A DNA stretch of 64,000 bases from Polytrichum commune (lineage: Eukaryota > Streptophyta > Polytrichopsida > Polytrichales > Polytrichaceae). The notes under the pieces are model-generated. The model was not told the origin of the DNA. It saw only the letters and a list, made by a program, of their open reading frames with translations, and did not search any database. The translations under genes were made by a program, and so were the position numbers. Below, piece by piece: positions 21,940-35,169 of this stretch (positions are counted from its first letter, which is position 1; each line of letters starts with the position of its first letter). Where the stretch lies: the NCBI GenBank assembly GCA_950295325.1, contig OX485808.1, forward strand, positions 17,752,527 through 17,816,526. The letters run 5' to 3'.

Positions 21940-23730
21940 TGTAGAGCTCAACTACCTCCACTTGTTCCTAGGGTTGACCGTATCGTAGTGACTTCGAGCG
22001 TCGTCCGGATTATGATGACTAAACTACCTAATCTCCTTGTCGTTTGTTGTTTTCTATCTTGGTTGTCTTCCTTGTTGTGTTGGTGGGTGTCTTCGTTCTT
22101 CTTTCAAAAGCTCCTCTACCTTATATTAATCATCTCTCCACTTGGACTTTTAAGTTACTTAAAAGTCATATCTCCCTTCTTCTCCTGATGATATCTCTTC
22201 AAGTAGTCTTGTTCGTCCAAGTGTTGTTTCTACTTTATGTGTCGTAGTTGTCTCCTCTTCTTCCTAAGCATCTTAGTAACTCTTCCTTACAAATTGATCA
22301 AGAGTTCATTCTTCTTTTGCCTCGGTAAGTAGTCAAGTAACACTCTTCAAGTAGCCAAGTAACCTTCTTTGAGTAGCCAAGTATCCCTCTTTAAGTAACC
22401 AAGTAACACTCTTCAAGTAATCAAGTAACCCGCTTTGAGTAGCCAAGTAACACTCTTAAAGTAGCCAAGTAACATTCTTCAAGTTGTCTTGTTGCCTTGT
22501 TAAAGTATCCTTCTCCAATGCCTAAGTATTCTTCTTCCAAAATCACCGAGTAATCAAATGGCTAAGTTATCTTTCTCTCAAAAGACTTTTCTATCTTGAT
22601 TGTCCCCCTTAATTATCATTCCCCGTTAGTGGAGTTCCTCTCCAATAAGACATAGGTAGCGATTAACTTAATAATTATCATACTATGATTAGATACCCTC
22701 TTGCCGTGTAACGGAGTCTTCCTCTCTACGTGTGTAATACTTCTTTTGCTTACTTTCCATTTCCTCATCAATACTTGAGATGGCATCTTGCATTTTCTAT
22801 CTAAGACTTACTATGTCCCTCAATCTTCAACTCTTCTCTATAAGTTAGTTTTCCCGTTTTATAACCAACTCTCAATGTAATAAGTTACATTTCTGTCCCA
22901 GCTATAAATAGGTGCAATCTATTTTTAATGCAGCTGTTTAGTTGTTTGAAGGTCCCAGTTATAAATAGATACATGCTATTTTTAATGCAGCCTTTAGTTG
23001 TGTGAAGGTCTTATATATGCCAATCAATAATACGATCATGTAGTCATAGATTTAGTGATCATTACGGAATGGAATGATAGTAGATTGAAGTAAATATATA
23101 TATATATATATAAGGATTAATTATGATTTAGTTATGTTTGAGCAAGTCCACTTAATCAAATTTAGAATGTATATAGATATGCGCCATCATTAATTGTCCT
23201 TAATGCACTCTTCCTATCATCCTTACTCATAAACGTAACTTCATAATTCTCACAAGTTTTCGGTAACCAACTTCACTCATTTACACAATTGCCTTTCAAC
23301 ACTACAATTACTCTCACCTCATGTGAGTTTCTATAACCTCTCAATCACACAATTTCCTTTCAACTCTTACAACTATCTCACTTCATGTGAGCTCCTATGA
23401 TTCTTCTTACAACTATCTCACCTCATGTGTGTTTCTATAATAATAAATTTCCTTACAACTACCTCACCTCATGTGAGTTGCTATAACACTTCTCAAGTCT
23501 CATTTGCAATTGCTCAAGTTGCCTTCACAATCACTCAACTTGTCTATGTCTAAGCTAAAATTTTACTTTGTCTCTACCTCGAATAACTAAGATGAAGGTG
23601 TGAGCTTGAAGCTTTTGTATTCCAAAATGATAAAGATACAAAGGACCTAGCTCTCGTGTAGCCTATCGTTGTAAATAAGTAAAGTTAGGTGTTCTAACTC
23701 TAATTCTAACTCTATATATATTGAGAGGAG
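21940..23730 (-). repeat. 5' LTR of the gypsy element and probable upstream extension
   Basis: The first 220 bp (21940-22159) are shared with the left LTR. The sequence to the right probably continues the LTR: on the minus strand a TATATATAGAG box lies at about 23710-23722, followed downstream by repeat-rich DNA. Further repeats with a CTCACCTCATGTGAG core lie at 23290-23480. The upper LTR border is not defined, because the left LTR is truncated and gives no comparison. Confidence 0.45.
22327..22500. repeat. 22-bp tandem repeat, about 7-8 units
   Basis: The unit is approximately AAGTAGCCAAGTAACACTCTTC, with alternating AAG/GAG starts. Units vary by one to four bases. It lies inside the presumed LTR. 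Confidence 0.8.
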
Positions 23731-24405
23731 GCGCCTAACATGTGCCCTCCTCTTAAATTATCATATCTTTAATTTCTCTAAGAAGATGAGGATAACTCTT
23801 TTGGCATCCTCGAAGAGAGTACATATAATTCTCATCTTCTTTTACATTCAAAATGTGGTAGATTGTAGCCTAAATCTACTTATGTAATATCTAGGTAAGG
23901 GAGGATTTTTAAGGCTGACCAAGAAGTCATTTCTTGGCCCTTAATTACTTCCACCTCCTTTTGTCTCACCTATGTGGCCTAGGCGAGTGCTTTTCACCAT
24001 GAAGCCCACTAATCCTAAGTGGCTTGCTATGTGGCTTACTAAATTTTCTAGTAATCTTACTAAAATTTACTTGCCTCCTACATAGTCTACTAGTCTAAAT
24101 TGGCTTACTAATGGTGCCCTTTTAACTTTACGTGGTTACTAATTTACTTGTCTTTACTAATTTGGAAACCGGCCAGTTGTAGGGTTAAGGTGGTCCGATA
24201 CCCGCTCTGGCCGATCGATGTCCGAGCTTCCTTCTCCATTTTTGATGGTTCTCCTTTCTTTGTTGTTTGAAATTGTGGCGAACAGCCACTTTCAATCTGA
24301 ATGTGGAAGATATCGAGGTTAGTAGGGTATGCCGCAACTACTTGACAAGCCATCTGAACAATGTTAATTATTTATTTATTAGTCAAATTGAATATGACAT
24401 TAGCC
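23731..24405. other. Intergenic DNA, possibly upper LTR end
   Basis: Rich in ACTAAT/CTTACTAA words between about 23990 and 24160. No gene is seen; the 87-codon frame at 24267-24530 enters the neighbouring MITE and is not supported. Confidence 0.4.
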
Positions 24406-24408
24406 TAA

Positions 24409-24902
24409 GGGCCACTTCACGAGCCAAGAGCCATGACCATGAAATTGTGGGAGCTCAAAGGAAATCGTCCAAAGGCCGTCCCAAGACACCTCCACAATCA
24501 TGTAGTGTGGTCACGGATCCTCAAGTGTAGTGTGAAGCCACATGTGACCGGACCCTCAACCAAATGCTAATGCAAAGAATTTCTATTCATGCAAGTCCTC
24601 ACACATGATAAAATAGATAAGTCAACGGTTGTGAGCATTCGGAGTGCCATGGTCTCCTAGATTTGTGTTAGGCCTACCTCCAAGAGGTGGTTTTTGAAAA
24701 TATACCAAGTGACCATGAAGCATTATCCATTCGATGCCATGTAAGAAGCCACGTAGACTTCACATCCATCTTAGATTCACATACTCTGTTGGTCCCTCAA
24801 GCGTAGTGTGAAGCGAACTTGGACCGGCTACGCCTTTTCCACCAATGAGAGTGCTTGAAGTGCAATGGTCACGGGCTCTCAGTCTCGTGTGCGAAGTGGC
24901 CC
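24409..24902. mobile_element. Tourist/PIF-Harbinger-like MITE, copy 1
   Basis: It begins GGGCCACTTCAC and ends GTGCGAAGTGGCCC, flanked by TAA at 24406-24408 and 24903-24905, the target type of PIF/Harbinger elements. It is 494 bp long with no coding sequence. Copy 2 lies at 27675 in the same orientation. Confidence 0.8.
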
Positions 24903-27674
24903 TAAGAGTGACTTCCACCTCAATACAAATATTCCGTTTCCAATATTATCATAACAATCAATCTCATGGATTCGATATTGCTACGTGTGTGTCTTTTTGT
25001 GAATGACTTTACAAAGGGCTCCGGAGTCCACCCATTCTTACAATCATGGCCCACTTTTGATGATACATATATTTTACCTTTCAAACTTTAGAATGTGGTA
25101 AAGCACCAGCCTCCACTTTGTTTGTTGCCCGAGTTTGAGATTCTGTGTTGGTGAGAGGGAATTCTTGCATACAAGTGTACTTCTTACTCGGTCTTCCCCC
25201 CACCCACCCAAAAGAAAAAGAAAAAGAAAAAGAAGTTATGAAACGGTGCAATAACATTCTTCACTAGGTTCTAGTTGTTCTCATCGGCAACTACTGTAGC
25301 TCTCTTACAGCTCGGGCACCTTTATGACTAATAATTGATTAAAGTGCAAAAGTAAATTAGGCAACCCATAAAATAATCTTCTAAAATTGGGCAAATTCAA
25401 AAAGTAATTTAAAACAAGTTAGACATCCATCAAGGTTGTTTCTATAATTCTTGAATGGTTTCCCTGATTTCATTTACGCCAGCTACGATTAACCTAAACA
25501 CTTCCCTTAACCAACATTCCTTACCCTAAAGTTTGTTTGTTACTTGTACGTCAAGGTTTGATGTCACGTGAAGACATTGTTGAAGTTATTTGATGCTACT
25601 TTATTGGATTCCAGTGAATGTCACTTGCATTATTGTGATTTTTAGCACTCTTTGATTTTTTTTTTAAAATTTGGACACTCAACGAAATGAATTTCCCACA
25701 AATTCAGACACATTCAAAATCAATTATTTTTTGCCCAAGCTGCTAGAGAGCTACGGTACCATGCACCATCTAGGTTTCTCGTAACTAAGTCGAACTTACA
25801 TGGCTTTCCAAATCACTTTGCTTTGAGTGGAGATTCGAATACCTTGGAGTCTATGTTGGGATCTTCACCCCTAGTGCCGGGCCCATCACGCAAGGCCTCA
25901 AGGTTGAAAGTTACATAGCTTTGTTTGCTAGAAGCTGTTGTTTAAAGAAGAGGATTTGACATTGTAATTAGCCTTAAAAAAATTCCAAATTTTTGTCTAG
26001 CATTACACATTCGAAATAAATTGAACGTCAACTTATAAAGGGTACGATTCTAACCGTCGAGGGTTCAAGTGTTTTTGTGAAACGTAAGACGATCTGGGCT
26101 GAAAGGCTTAGTCACCTTTAAAATACTTCATCCAACATTTTTTGGTGGGAATGACCCAAGATTACAACTATTTTTGTTGGAATCAACAATAAAGACGACA
26201 ATACACGAGACGGGGGATCGCATATATTACATAGATGAGTTAGACTAACATTGACATATTTGTATGTATTCATGTTAAAAATGGGATATTTATCACAAAG
26301 AGCATAAGACTCGCAATGGAGAGAATGCACGAATGAACACTATAAGAAACCTGCGTTTTTTTATCTTGTTTTAGGAGAACGTGTCTTGCTTTCAGAGACG
26401 TCACTATGTCCGGCAATTAACGCACGCAGTACTCTAAATCCAATCCGATGTTGCAGGAGACGTGTGAGTTTATGTTCCACGACGTGGAGGTGTTACTCAA
26501 AACATGCTGACATTCTAGGCCAACGTGTTGGCAAACTGAAGAAGGCCACGTATGTTAGGATCCTAGTATGTCCTAGTTAGTATAGCCCTAACTTCATTTG
26601 TATATCTATCAAACCTTGTGGGGGTTCATCAAACCTTTAAGGATCAATAAGTACACTGCACTTTGCAAGAGGGTTTGGTGGGAATAGCCTTGGCCAACAC
26701 AAAGTTCGTGGCCAAGGGTGGGTGGGATGTACTTTGATTTGAAAGGGGGCTTACATAGGGTAGCAACATATTGCTAGGTATTCAACGAGTGACTTTCTCT
26801 TCTTGAAGCAAGCAAATTCCCAGTAAATTAAGGCGGTGTCACCAATGTTGGGTGAATATCTGGATGAACAAGGTAATGAAATCGGTAATGCCATGTTCAT
26901 GCTAATCTCACCCGGAAACATTCATCAAGGATGACATGTACCAAGTAAACTTACCCGCCAAGGATTGTTCGTTACCCGTACTTGTTATATGATTGAGTCA
27001 ACCTTCACCTTTGGGTGTCCTTACCTATCACTCGGATGAATGATTTTCAATACCCGTTCACATTAAGATACGATCTCATCCAACACAACACACGCTTCAC
27101 CATGTTTTATCGAGAAGAAGTCTATGGGCGATGAAAGCAACTTCTGGCTTCTGGTGAGGCCACGTTGCCTGTGCTTTCTCGACCGTCGGATCTTACCGAT
27201 GTAACCCTCCTCCCCTGATCTCCTTTTCACCTAGGCAAAAGGTACCCTTAAGTGGCAAGTTTAAATTTTGGACCAGATGTCCTTATCCTTAAAGGCGTTG
27301 ATTTCTTAATTGGCCATGGCAAAAGACACCCTTCAGTGGCATCCTTACCCTTCGTCAAAAGCTCAATGACAATACCCACCCAACATTGGCACCAACAACA
27401 TCCTCATACGGTACGTTTCTTCCTTCCAAAACAAGTGTAAAATAATTGCCACGTAGTGAGTGTCTATAAGTTGTATCTTGGAGAGCATTACAATCTACTT
27501 GTCGTATGCAAGCCACATTTTGCACGTGGAGCACTCATAAATGTGACTTCTACATCACATTTATGACTGTCTATATCAACCCGGTTCTCGAGCTCTCAAC
27601 CATGAAAGCCCATTTCTCGGGTCCTTTTGCACTCATATCATTTAGATATTTGGCATTATATTATCCCATACCAA
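24903..27674. other. Intergenic DNA
   Basis: It holds an (AAAGAA)n stretch near 25210-25235 and a possible CACTA-type terminus at 26339. Short frames at 26386-26580 and 27252-27440 have no recognisable family. Confidence 0.4.
26339..26365. repeat. Possible CACTA (En/Spm) transposon terminus
   Basis: CACTATAAGAAACCTGCG followed by T-rich DNA resembles the 5' TIR of plant CACTA elements (CACTACAAGAAA...). No matching inverted end was found in the window, so it is only an isolated resemblance. Confidence 0.25.
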
Positions 27675-28160
27675 GGACCGCTTCACACATGAGCCAAGAG
27701 CCGTGACCATGAAATTGTGAGAGCCCAAAAGAAAGTGTCCAACGGCCGTCCCAAGGCACCTCCAAAATCATGTAGTGTGGTCACGGACCCTCAAGCATAG
27801 TGTGAAGCCACATGTGACCGGGCCCTCAACCAAATGCAATTTCAATGAATTTTTATTCATGCGGTTTCTCACACATTATAAAATAGAATTAACCAACAGT
27901 TGTGTGTGTCTGGAGTGCCATGGTCTCCCGGTTTCGTGTTAGGCCTACCTCCAAGAGGTGGTTTTTGAAAATAGTCCAAGTGACCATGAAACATGATCCA
28001 TTCGATGCCATGTAGACGTTACACCCATCTTGCATTCACATACTCCGTTGGTCCCTCAAGCGTCGTGTGAAGTGAACTTGGATTGGCTCCGCCTTTTCCA
28101 CCAATGAGAGTGCTTGAAGTGTAATGGTCACGGGCTCTCAGTCTCGTATGTGAAGTGGCC
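27675..28160. mobile_element. Tourist/PIF-Harbinger-like MITE, copy 2
   Basis: It is collinear with the element at 24409-24902 over its whole length. The ends have decayed (GGACCGCTTCACAC and GTGAAGTGGCC), and the TAA duplication is no longer perfect. This implies it is older or more mutated than copy 1. Confidence 0.75.
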
Positions 28161-28957
28161 ATAAATATCATAAGTTGCTTAATGAATATTACAACCACAA
28201 TTGGGTTGCAGATAAATAGTGTTATTGTCATCTTGAATCACAAACTTTCAAAGGTTGGTATTAAATGTCTTCACACCTAGCAGTGTATACATAACATTGC
28301 TAAGTCCCATGACCCCTCACTTTCCTGAACAAAAATTATACTCATGTGTTCATGAAAACCTCGTCATACACTAAGACTTAGGTTGTCATTTTTAATAATA
28401 ATAATAATAATAATAATGACATATTTATTTTTGGTCATTAGTCATATTATTCTCATGTCCATGGTGAGGGAGCACAAGGCTTAGCAATGTAATATAATGT
28501 AATATTCATGTAATGTATGTGTTAATCTTCTATAGCAATTTACTTCTTGGTAGTATGATATGGCACGCGATAAAGGGCAATAACAAAGTAATGTAATTTG
28601 CACATCATTAATTGGAACTTATGATGTAATTTTTAACATTTTATAATTATTAACCTTACATACTAATCTAGCATATGAAAGTTTGTGATGTAAGATGATA
28701 AAAAAATATGACTTACCCGCAACCATGGTGTTAGTGTAGCTCATAATTAAGTTGGCGTGACATTGATGGCACTATGTTTGTAGATGTATCATACATAAAA
28801 CTAGGCTCTTCGTTCACACTTGCTCCACGAGAGCCAACATTCATGTCCATCTATAGAGTTAAACTCTATTCGTATTGTGTGGACTTGGATTGTGCATAAA
28901 AGTTTTATATCTTCATTCTACGAGGGTTGCGTTCTTCATTTTAGGCCCATAATCATC
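28161..28957. other. AT-rich intergenic DNA
   Basis: (AAT)n lies at about 28396-28418. No gene is supported. Confidence 0.45.
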
Positions 28958-28958
28958 A

Positions 28959-29500
28959 GAGCAAGCCCAATCATTTTTGGATGTGCATCTGCATCTGGGA
29001 ATGAAAAGTGGCCTCCGTCCAGGACGCAGATGCAGACTTAGGCAAAACTGCCGTCCATCTTGCATTGTTTTCAATACTAATTTTTGAATTTCCTCTAAAA
29101 TGATCGGTCATTTTCTAAAGTCATGAGCTTCAACTGGTTATTTCTCAAACTCGTCCAGTTCATTTGCGATGGTTACTTTTCTGAAGTCTCGAACCTCGAC
29201 CGCTTGTTTCTCAAGCTCACGCCAGTCATTTGTAACTAGTAATATTTCTTTGAGTCTAAAGAACCTCAATTGCTTATTTCTCAAAACTCACGTGGTTCAT
29301 CTATAACTAGCTGGTACTAGGAAAAAAAATTATATATATAACCCTCCCTGCGTATCGCTTACACATGTAGGGAGTTCGAGGCTTCTAGCATGAAATATCG
29401 TCCGTGCAGGCCATGTACGTTAGTGAGTGGGCAACTTCCCTGCATATGCATTTACATTGTGGATGTTAAAGATGCGGATGCAAGAAGAGTGGGCTTGCTC
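28959..29500. mobile_element. MITE with GAGCAAGCCCA termini
   Basis: The left end is GAGCAAGCCCAATC and the right end on the other strand is GAGCAAGCCCACTC. Similarity continues imperfectly through a TGCATC/GGATG-rich zone for about 35 bp. It is 542 bp long and non-coding. No clear target-site duplication was found, so the superfamily is open. Confidence 0.55.
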
Positions 29501-32500
29501 TTAGCATTGGGACTCAAAATCCCGACATAAGACCGAAGCCCCGATTAAAATATCGTGTACCTTTAAAAGTTGATTGGACATCATTGTCAAACCTCGACTC
29601 AATATGGTGGAATCCGGCAACATTGAAATAGTCACAAATGTGAAAAGATAGATGTCTTATTCTTGGTCTAAGTACAACCCAAGACCAATATAGAGAGTGG
29701 TCCAAGCCTTAGGCATTGTAAAGGGAGCCACGTATGCGGGCCGGGTGACTTCGACGTATCAAACGGTGCCATGTAGGCGGTCCGGTCATCTTGCCAACAC
29801 CAAGGTCTTGTTCGGTGTTCGTTGTGTCCATAAAAAAAACTAAGTTTATTGAATCAAAGAAAGGTGTCGCCATAGTATCTTGAAGTCCGGTCATTTTCCT
29901 TTTGAGTTGAGCTTATGCATGGCAAGGGAGAAAGTGGGGTATATATGGCCCTCCTATTGCACGTGTCCGAGATCAATGCCTCGCCAATGGGAATAATTGC
30001 ATGGAGTTGGAGGCTTGGAGATAAGGTAGAAGTGGGCACCTTTATGAGTCTAATTTGGACACATAAGTTATAATATTGCCGTAGGCTCATACAAAACCAT
30101 TCTAAAAGAAATGTCAAACTATTTTGAAAATAATAGAAACAAATTGCCACAATTATTTTGATTCACTTTAACACTTTTTCCAAAATATGGTAAATTCTCA
30201 CTTTACGCAAGCATATGTAGTGTCAACAATCCATTCTGAGGTACTATATAGTGGAGGAATCCACATTATATTCCTAGTCATCCATAGTCATTGCAATGAA
30301 TGCGGGTTAATGTAAAATTTCAAAACTATGTACTGAGAGCTCGGTCTATGTCTTGAAAATTTTTTTGGATCTTGATTCCACATAGAAGATGCAATTATTT
30401 GGAATTGTGTCCAAGTAGAGAAAGGTGGTACATGAAACGAAGTACTACATCCAAGAATAACTTTGTGATTTGAAAATATTGTAGAAAAAATGTGAACCAA
30501 TTTCAGCAAGCACTTTCAAGAGGTGAGGAGGTTTGAGGAGAATGTGTTATGAAGAGATTTTCCGAGTTCGATTATGCTATGAAAGAACTTTTTCTTAGAG
30601 TTTTGCACAACTAAGAAAAGTTAGGCAATCAAACAACAATGCAATTTGAAGTTTTCAAACAAAAAATACGTACAAATACATACACGAGGACTACCATGCC
30701 TTCATCTCTGAGTTTACAAATCCAACATAGATTGTGGACACCTCATGGGCAAGAATTATATATCAAAACATACTAGCAATGCATAATTTTTTGTGAACAA
30801 CTTATACCTATTGATTGGGCATATGTGAACTAGTCGGAATTGTGAGAATGTCATAAGGAAAGTGTCAGAAATTTCAATATTGTTATTTCAAAATTGAAAT
30901 ACCAGACAAACTTTTGGCACTTTAAATAATTATTCGACACAAATGCATCGGACCTACTGTCAACCTACAGTTGTGTATTCCTTTCTTTTGATTGTCGTAG
31001 GGTTGGTGTTGATATTCCGTTGAATTATTTTCCATATTACAAATGTTGCTCAAATGTGTGGTTGGGCTAGAGCTTTGTGATGGTATGTCTAACCGACTCA
31101 TTTGAGGGTTAATTTACACCATGTCTCGAGTCCTCTTTTACGAGATTTCATTTCACAGTGAAAGTCACGACTTCTCGGGCCTTAGAAGTGAACAAAAATA
31201 TGGGGAAACAACCCATTTCATGGGATTTGGGGTGTCTTGTTTTAAAGGGCAAAGCCCCAAGTCTCAAGTCCCATGTATTGTGCAACCCCTCACCTTTTCA
31301 AGCCTTACTTTATCCACGTAATAGAAGGCAACACACTATTGTTCTTGCCCTCTTCATGGTTGGGAAACAAATAACCATTGACAATTTATCTATGTGATTA
31401 TTGAATTATTTATCGAATGTTGAATCGATGTTGTAGTTTTGATTGTTTTCGGTTGGAATACAAGCATAACATGATAATTTTCAAGAATGTGTGAACTTTT
31501 GGAGTGGTTGCCTTTGTGTTTGTGTTTAGATGGTATACATTGTAAATGCTAGCAAGGGTGAGTTCATCAACATTGAGCCTTTTAAAGTGTTGTATGAGAG
31601 TTGCTGCAAAACATCACATCAATGTGGTTACAAATCATTACGTAATCATCACATATTGTAAATAAATGTTATTACTTCAGCAAAAATCCATAAACACAAA
31701 TCTCTTGGTTTTGTTGAAAAACCTGATATGAATGGCTAAGAATCACCTTACGGTGTCATGGGAAGTCACATTACATGTTCTTCAAGTGGTAGATTTGTCA
31801 ATATATGTTGTTAATTGCAAACACTTTACAAGGCATCAAGGGTAACCATTGATGTTATTATGTGATCAAGCTTTTGAAGTGATAATGAAATTCAATGGCT
31901 ACATGTGAAAAATAATATGTTCAAAATAATTTTTTTTGAGAAAGTTGCATCCATTTAGAATTAAAAGCCTAAGTCATTTTAGGATGTTTTGTTGTTTGAG
32001 GGTTAAGATCTTAATTATTCTAACGGAATCTTGCATGAGGTCTTGCCTTGGATTGGGTCACCACTTTTGGCCAACTCAACTCCAAGGTAAGCCCCAACTT
32101 TACCGGCAAATTTCATGCCATGTAGGGTACTGGGTCAAAATCAGGTTGTGCTCTAGAGCCAAACATGGTAGGACTTTGCTCTCCACCAATCACAATGCAT
32201 GAACTTCATGAAACTTAGGAATTGAGAAGTAGTGTAAAGTGGTTTTAAGGTAGATGTGTTTTATTGATCCGTAATCATTGATAATGGAGCATCTTACTTC
32301 AAGGTTGAATGTGGCGTCGACCTTGTCAAGTAGTCGCTCACCTTCCGACATCATCAGTAACCTAGAATGTGACCAAATTAGCTCTACCGTGTTGCTAGTT
32401 TCATAAAGGCATATAGGATGTTTTGAACGAGGATGCACCCACCAATCACACAAGGTTCTCAAATGGTCTATTTGAGGTGAATGAGATCCCAAAACACGGT

Positions 32501-33808
32501 ATTTTTGTGACCCAACATGGTAGTGGTACGGTTGTATTTTAAGCAACAAAGGCGTTTTCTGTTTGGGGGAGGGGGGAGGAACTTATGTTCAAAAATTCAT
32601 AGTAAATCTCACAAACTTTGAATTGGTGTATTGGATTCTTCCTCTCTCCTCCACACACGTTTGCAAGTACCTCACAATTTGAGTGTTGAAGGTCTCCCAC
32701 AAGAAGGTCTTCTTCTCATGCAAGTGTCCACGTAAGACATGTCTACTTTATCGGGGAGGCCAAAGGTTTCTAGTAAAAAACCCAATAAAAGGGTCGTTTC
32801 AATTGGGTCGTGCTACACGGATTTGGGATTTGGGGTTTAGGTTATAGAATACCATGTGTTTTCACCATTCTTGGTGAATGAGTGAACCCAAACACCAATG
32901 GGGTTGATCCGTAGCGATTGAAGCTTGAATCCCAAGGCAAAGTGGGCGTTATCATCATTAAAAGGTTGTTTTAAACATGTGACCAAGAGCGGTGAGAAAA
33001 AAAATGACATATAATTTCTCGAGGTAATGGGCAAAAGGTCCAAAGACCATGGCCAAGAGAAATTCACATCATTTTTAAAAGCCTTTGTAATGGGATATAG
33101 CATAATTTGGACTTAGACTGACGTAGTGTTATTGATGAAAATGAATATGAGAATTTACAAAAAGAAAAGAAAAGTGTAGGCTCAACACACACACACACAC
33201 ACACACGTTATTTTAAAAACTCATGGTCACCTTCACTACCTACTAAGAGAACCTATTTGGGTTTCCTTGTTGCAAATTCAAATGACCACCAATTACTATC
33301 TATTTATGAACATGTAGGATTTCATGTCATTTTCTCATTCATTTTCTAACATGATAACTCTTATTTTTGGTGACCTTGTGTACAAGATATTGGAACCACC
33401 CCGGGAGGTACATTGTACTAAACATGTATGATTATATGTGAGTGCACAAAAGGGTTATTAATTTGACCTTTGTTGTACTACATATACATTACCTACACAC
33501 ATTATAATTTGTAGTTATGTACATGTATAGAGGCCCTTTTAGAAATCTTTTGTGAGCCTATTATGGCTTATGTAGAGGTAGGGGATTCTCGAATTTTCAA
33601 AAGTTTGATTGTGAGCCAATTGGCTGGCAATCCAACTTTATATAAAAATTAATTGACTCAAATTATGGTTGGCATATTATACATGAAGCCTAAAATCCAT
33701 ATCACTGCAAATCATATTACTATGTTAAATATTGGTTGTGATTGTGAGGTGTGTTTTTGAACACACTTGAAGTTAAAATTCTAAAAGAATGAAGTAAGAC
33801 CCCCTATC

Positions 33809-33853
<45 letters not shown>

Positions 33854-35135
33854 AAGAAGAAGAAGAAGAAGAAGAACTCCAATTAAGGTTTGGTTTGTTG
33901 GAGGGTTTTTGAGAGAGTGTAGGCATCCAATTGACTTGATGGATTATTCCTCAAACATGGAGATGGGCTTATGTTGGTATCAAAAAGGGAACAACAACAA
34001 TTGGAAATACAATCTTATTGATCATTTGATGGTACACTTAGAACAAGAGTTGCACTAGCTTTTATGACATATATTACATATTTAGATACTTATGAGTTAC
34101 ATCCAGGGTATGGAAAAACTCTCCAACAAATTTATTGATGAATCCTAGGATTTTGCATTGTACATACGACATGGGTTGATTATTTGGTGGGTCACTCTAT
34201 AGGATTTTTGTGCATCACGTGTGGTTGAGGGCTATTTGTATGAGGGTTATTTACCTCCATGGTATGATTTAAAAGCTCCATGTAATTACTTAATCTCCAA
34301 AATGACCTATTTTATTCCGCCTTGCTATTAGTTTTATTGCCAATATTATTTCAAATTTTGGTAGTAATTTTTCAAAAGTATACACATTGGAAAAGTGGCA
34401 CAAAAAACATGGCAACAAAATGGCGCAAAAAACTCATCAATTATAACCCACAATTTTGATGCCAAACCCTCCGACTTTCAACCCTCAACCCTAATCCCAA
34501 TCCTCACAGGGCTTCAATCTATCAAACCTAATCCTCGCATGGTTTCTTTTTATATTGGACGAGGGAACTGAAAGTTGTAGAAGGGGATTACTCTCCAAGA
34601 CCTCAAAAGCAATGATCACCTTAGCAATCCATGCGTCCATTCAAGACAATTGTCAACATGATATTCTCCACCCATCTTTCTATCTATAGCCTTCCTAATA
34701 ATCTTGTTCTAAGAAACCTTGGAAGTGGTTTGTTCATGTTTATGAAAACCGTAATGTAGTTGCACACACTCAATCTTGAATCAAGCCAATTCTACAAGCA
34801 TGATATGAGTGAATTGGGTAGAGGCTTACTTGGATGAGGTGGAGTTGGAGTTCTAATGGAGTTTGAAAGCGTGTTGTTGCATGCCTATCTAAGATATTTG
34901 ATTCACAAAATGGAAACAAAAACCTAAAAACCACCACTCTTGACAAAATGGAACTAAAACCCTAAGTGTTGGCAAACGGGAGTGGATGATGAGGACGAAC
35001 ATTAGTAACGATCACTAGGAATCTCCATCCTTTTTGGGCATATGATGTTGTAATTTTCATCCAAATATTGTGAAGCTTGCATGCAAAACTAAGCCTATCC
35101 AACATAAATCTTAAGGTCCTTCTCTTGAACCCCTA

Positions 35136-35169
<34 letters not shown>

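Larger units (their letters stand above)
16119..22159 (-). mobile_element. Decayed, internally deleted Ty3/gypsy LTR retrotransposon
   Basis: Direct repeats of 220 bp (16119-16338 and 21940-22159) start TGTAGAGCTC and differ at about five sites, all transitions. The element reads on the minus strand, so the right repeat is the tail of the 5' LTR. Just inside it, TTTTGGCGACCATGCTGACC resembles a gypsy primer-binding site. Only about 100 bp further the frame already encodes the zone before integrase, so gag, protease, reverse transcriptase and RNase H are missing. Integrase, its C-terminal GPY module and a long extra 3' ORF remain. The left copy keeps only the last 220 bp of an LTR; no polypurine tract was found. 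Confidence 0.9.
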
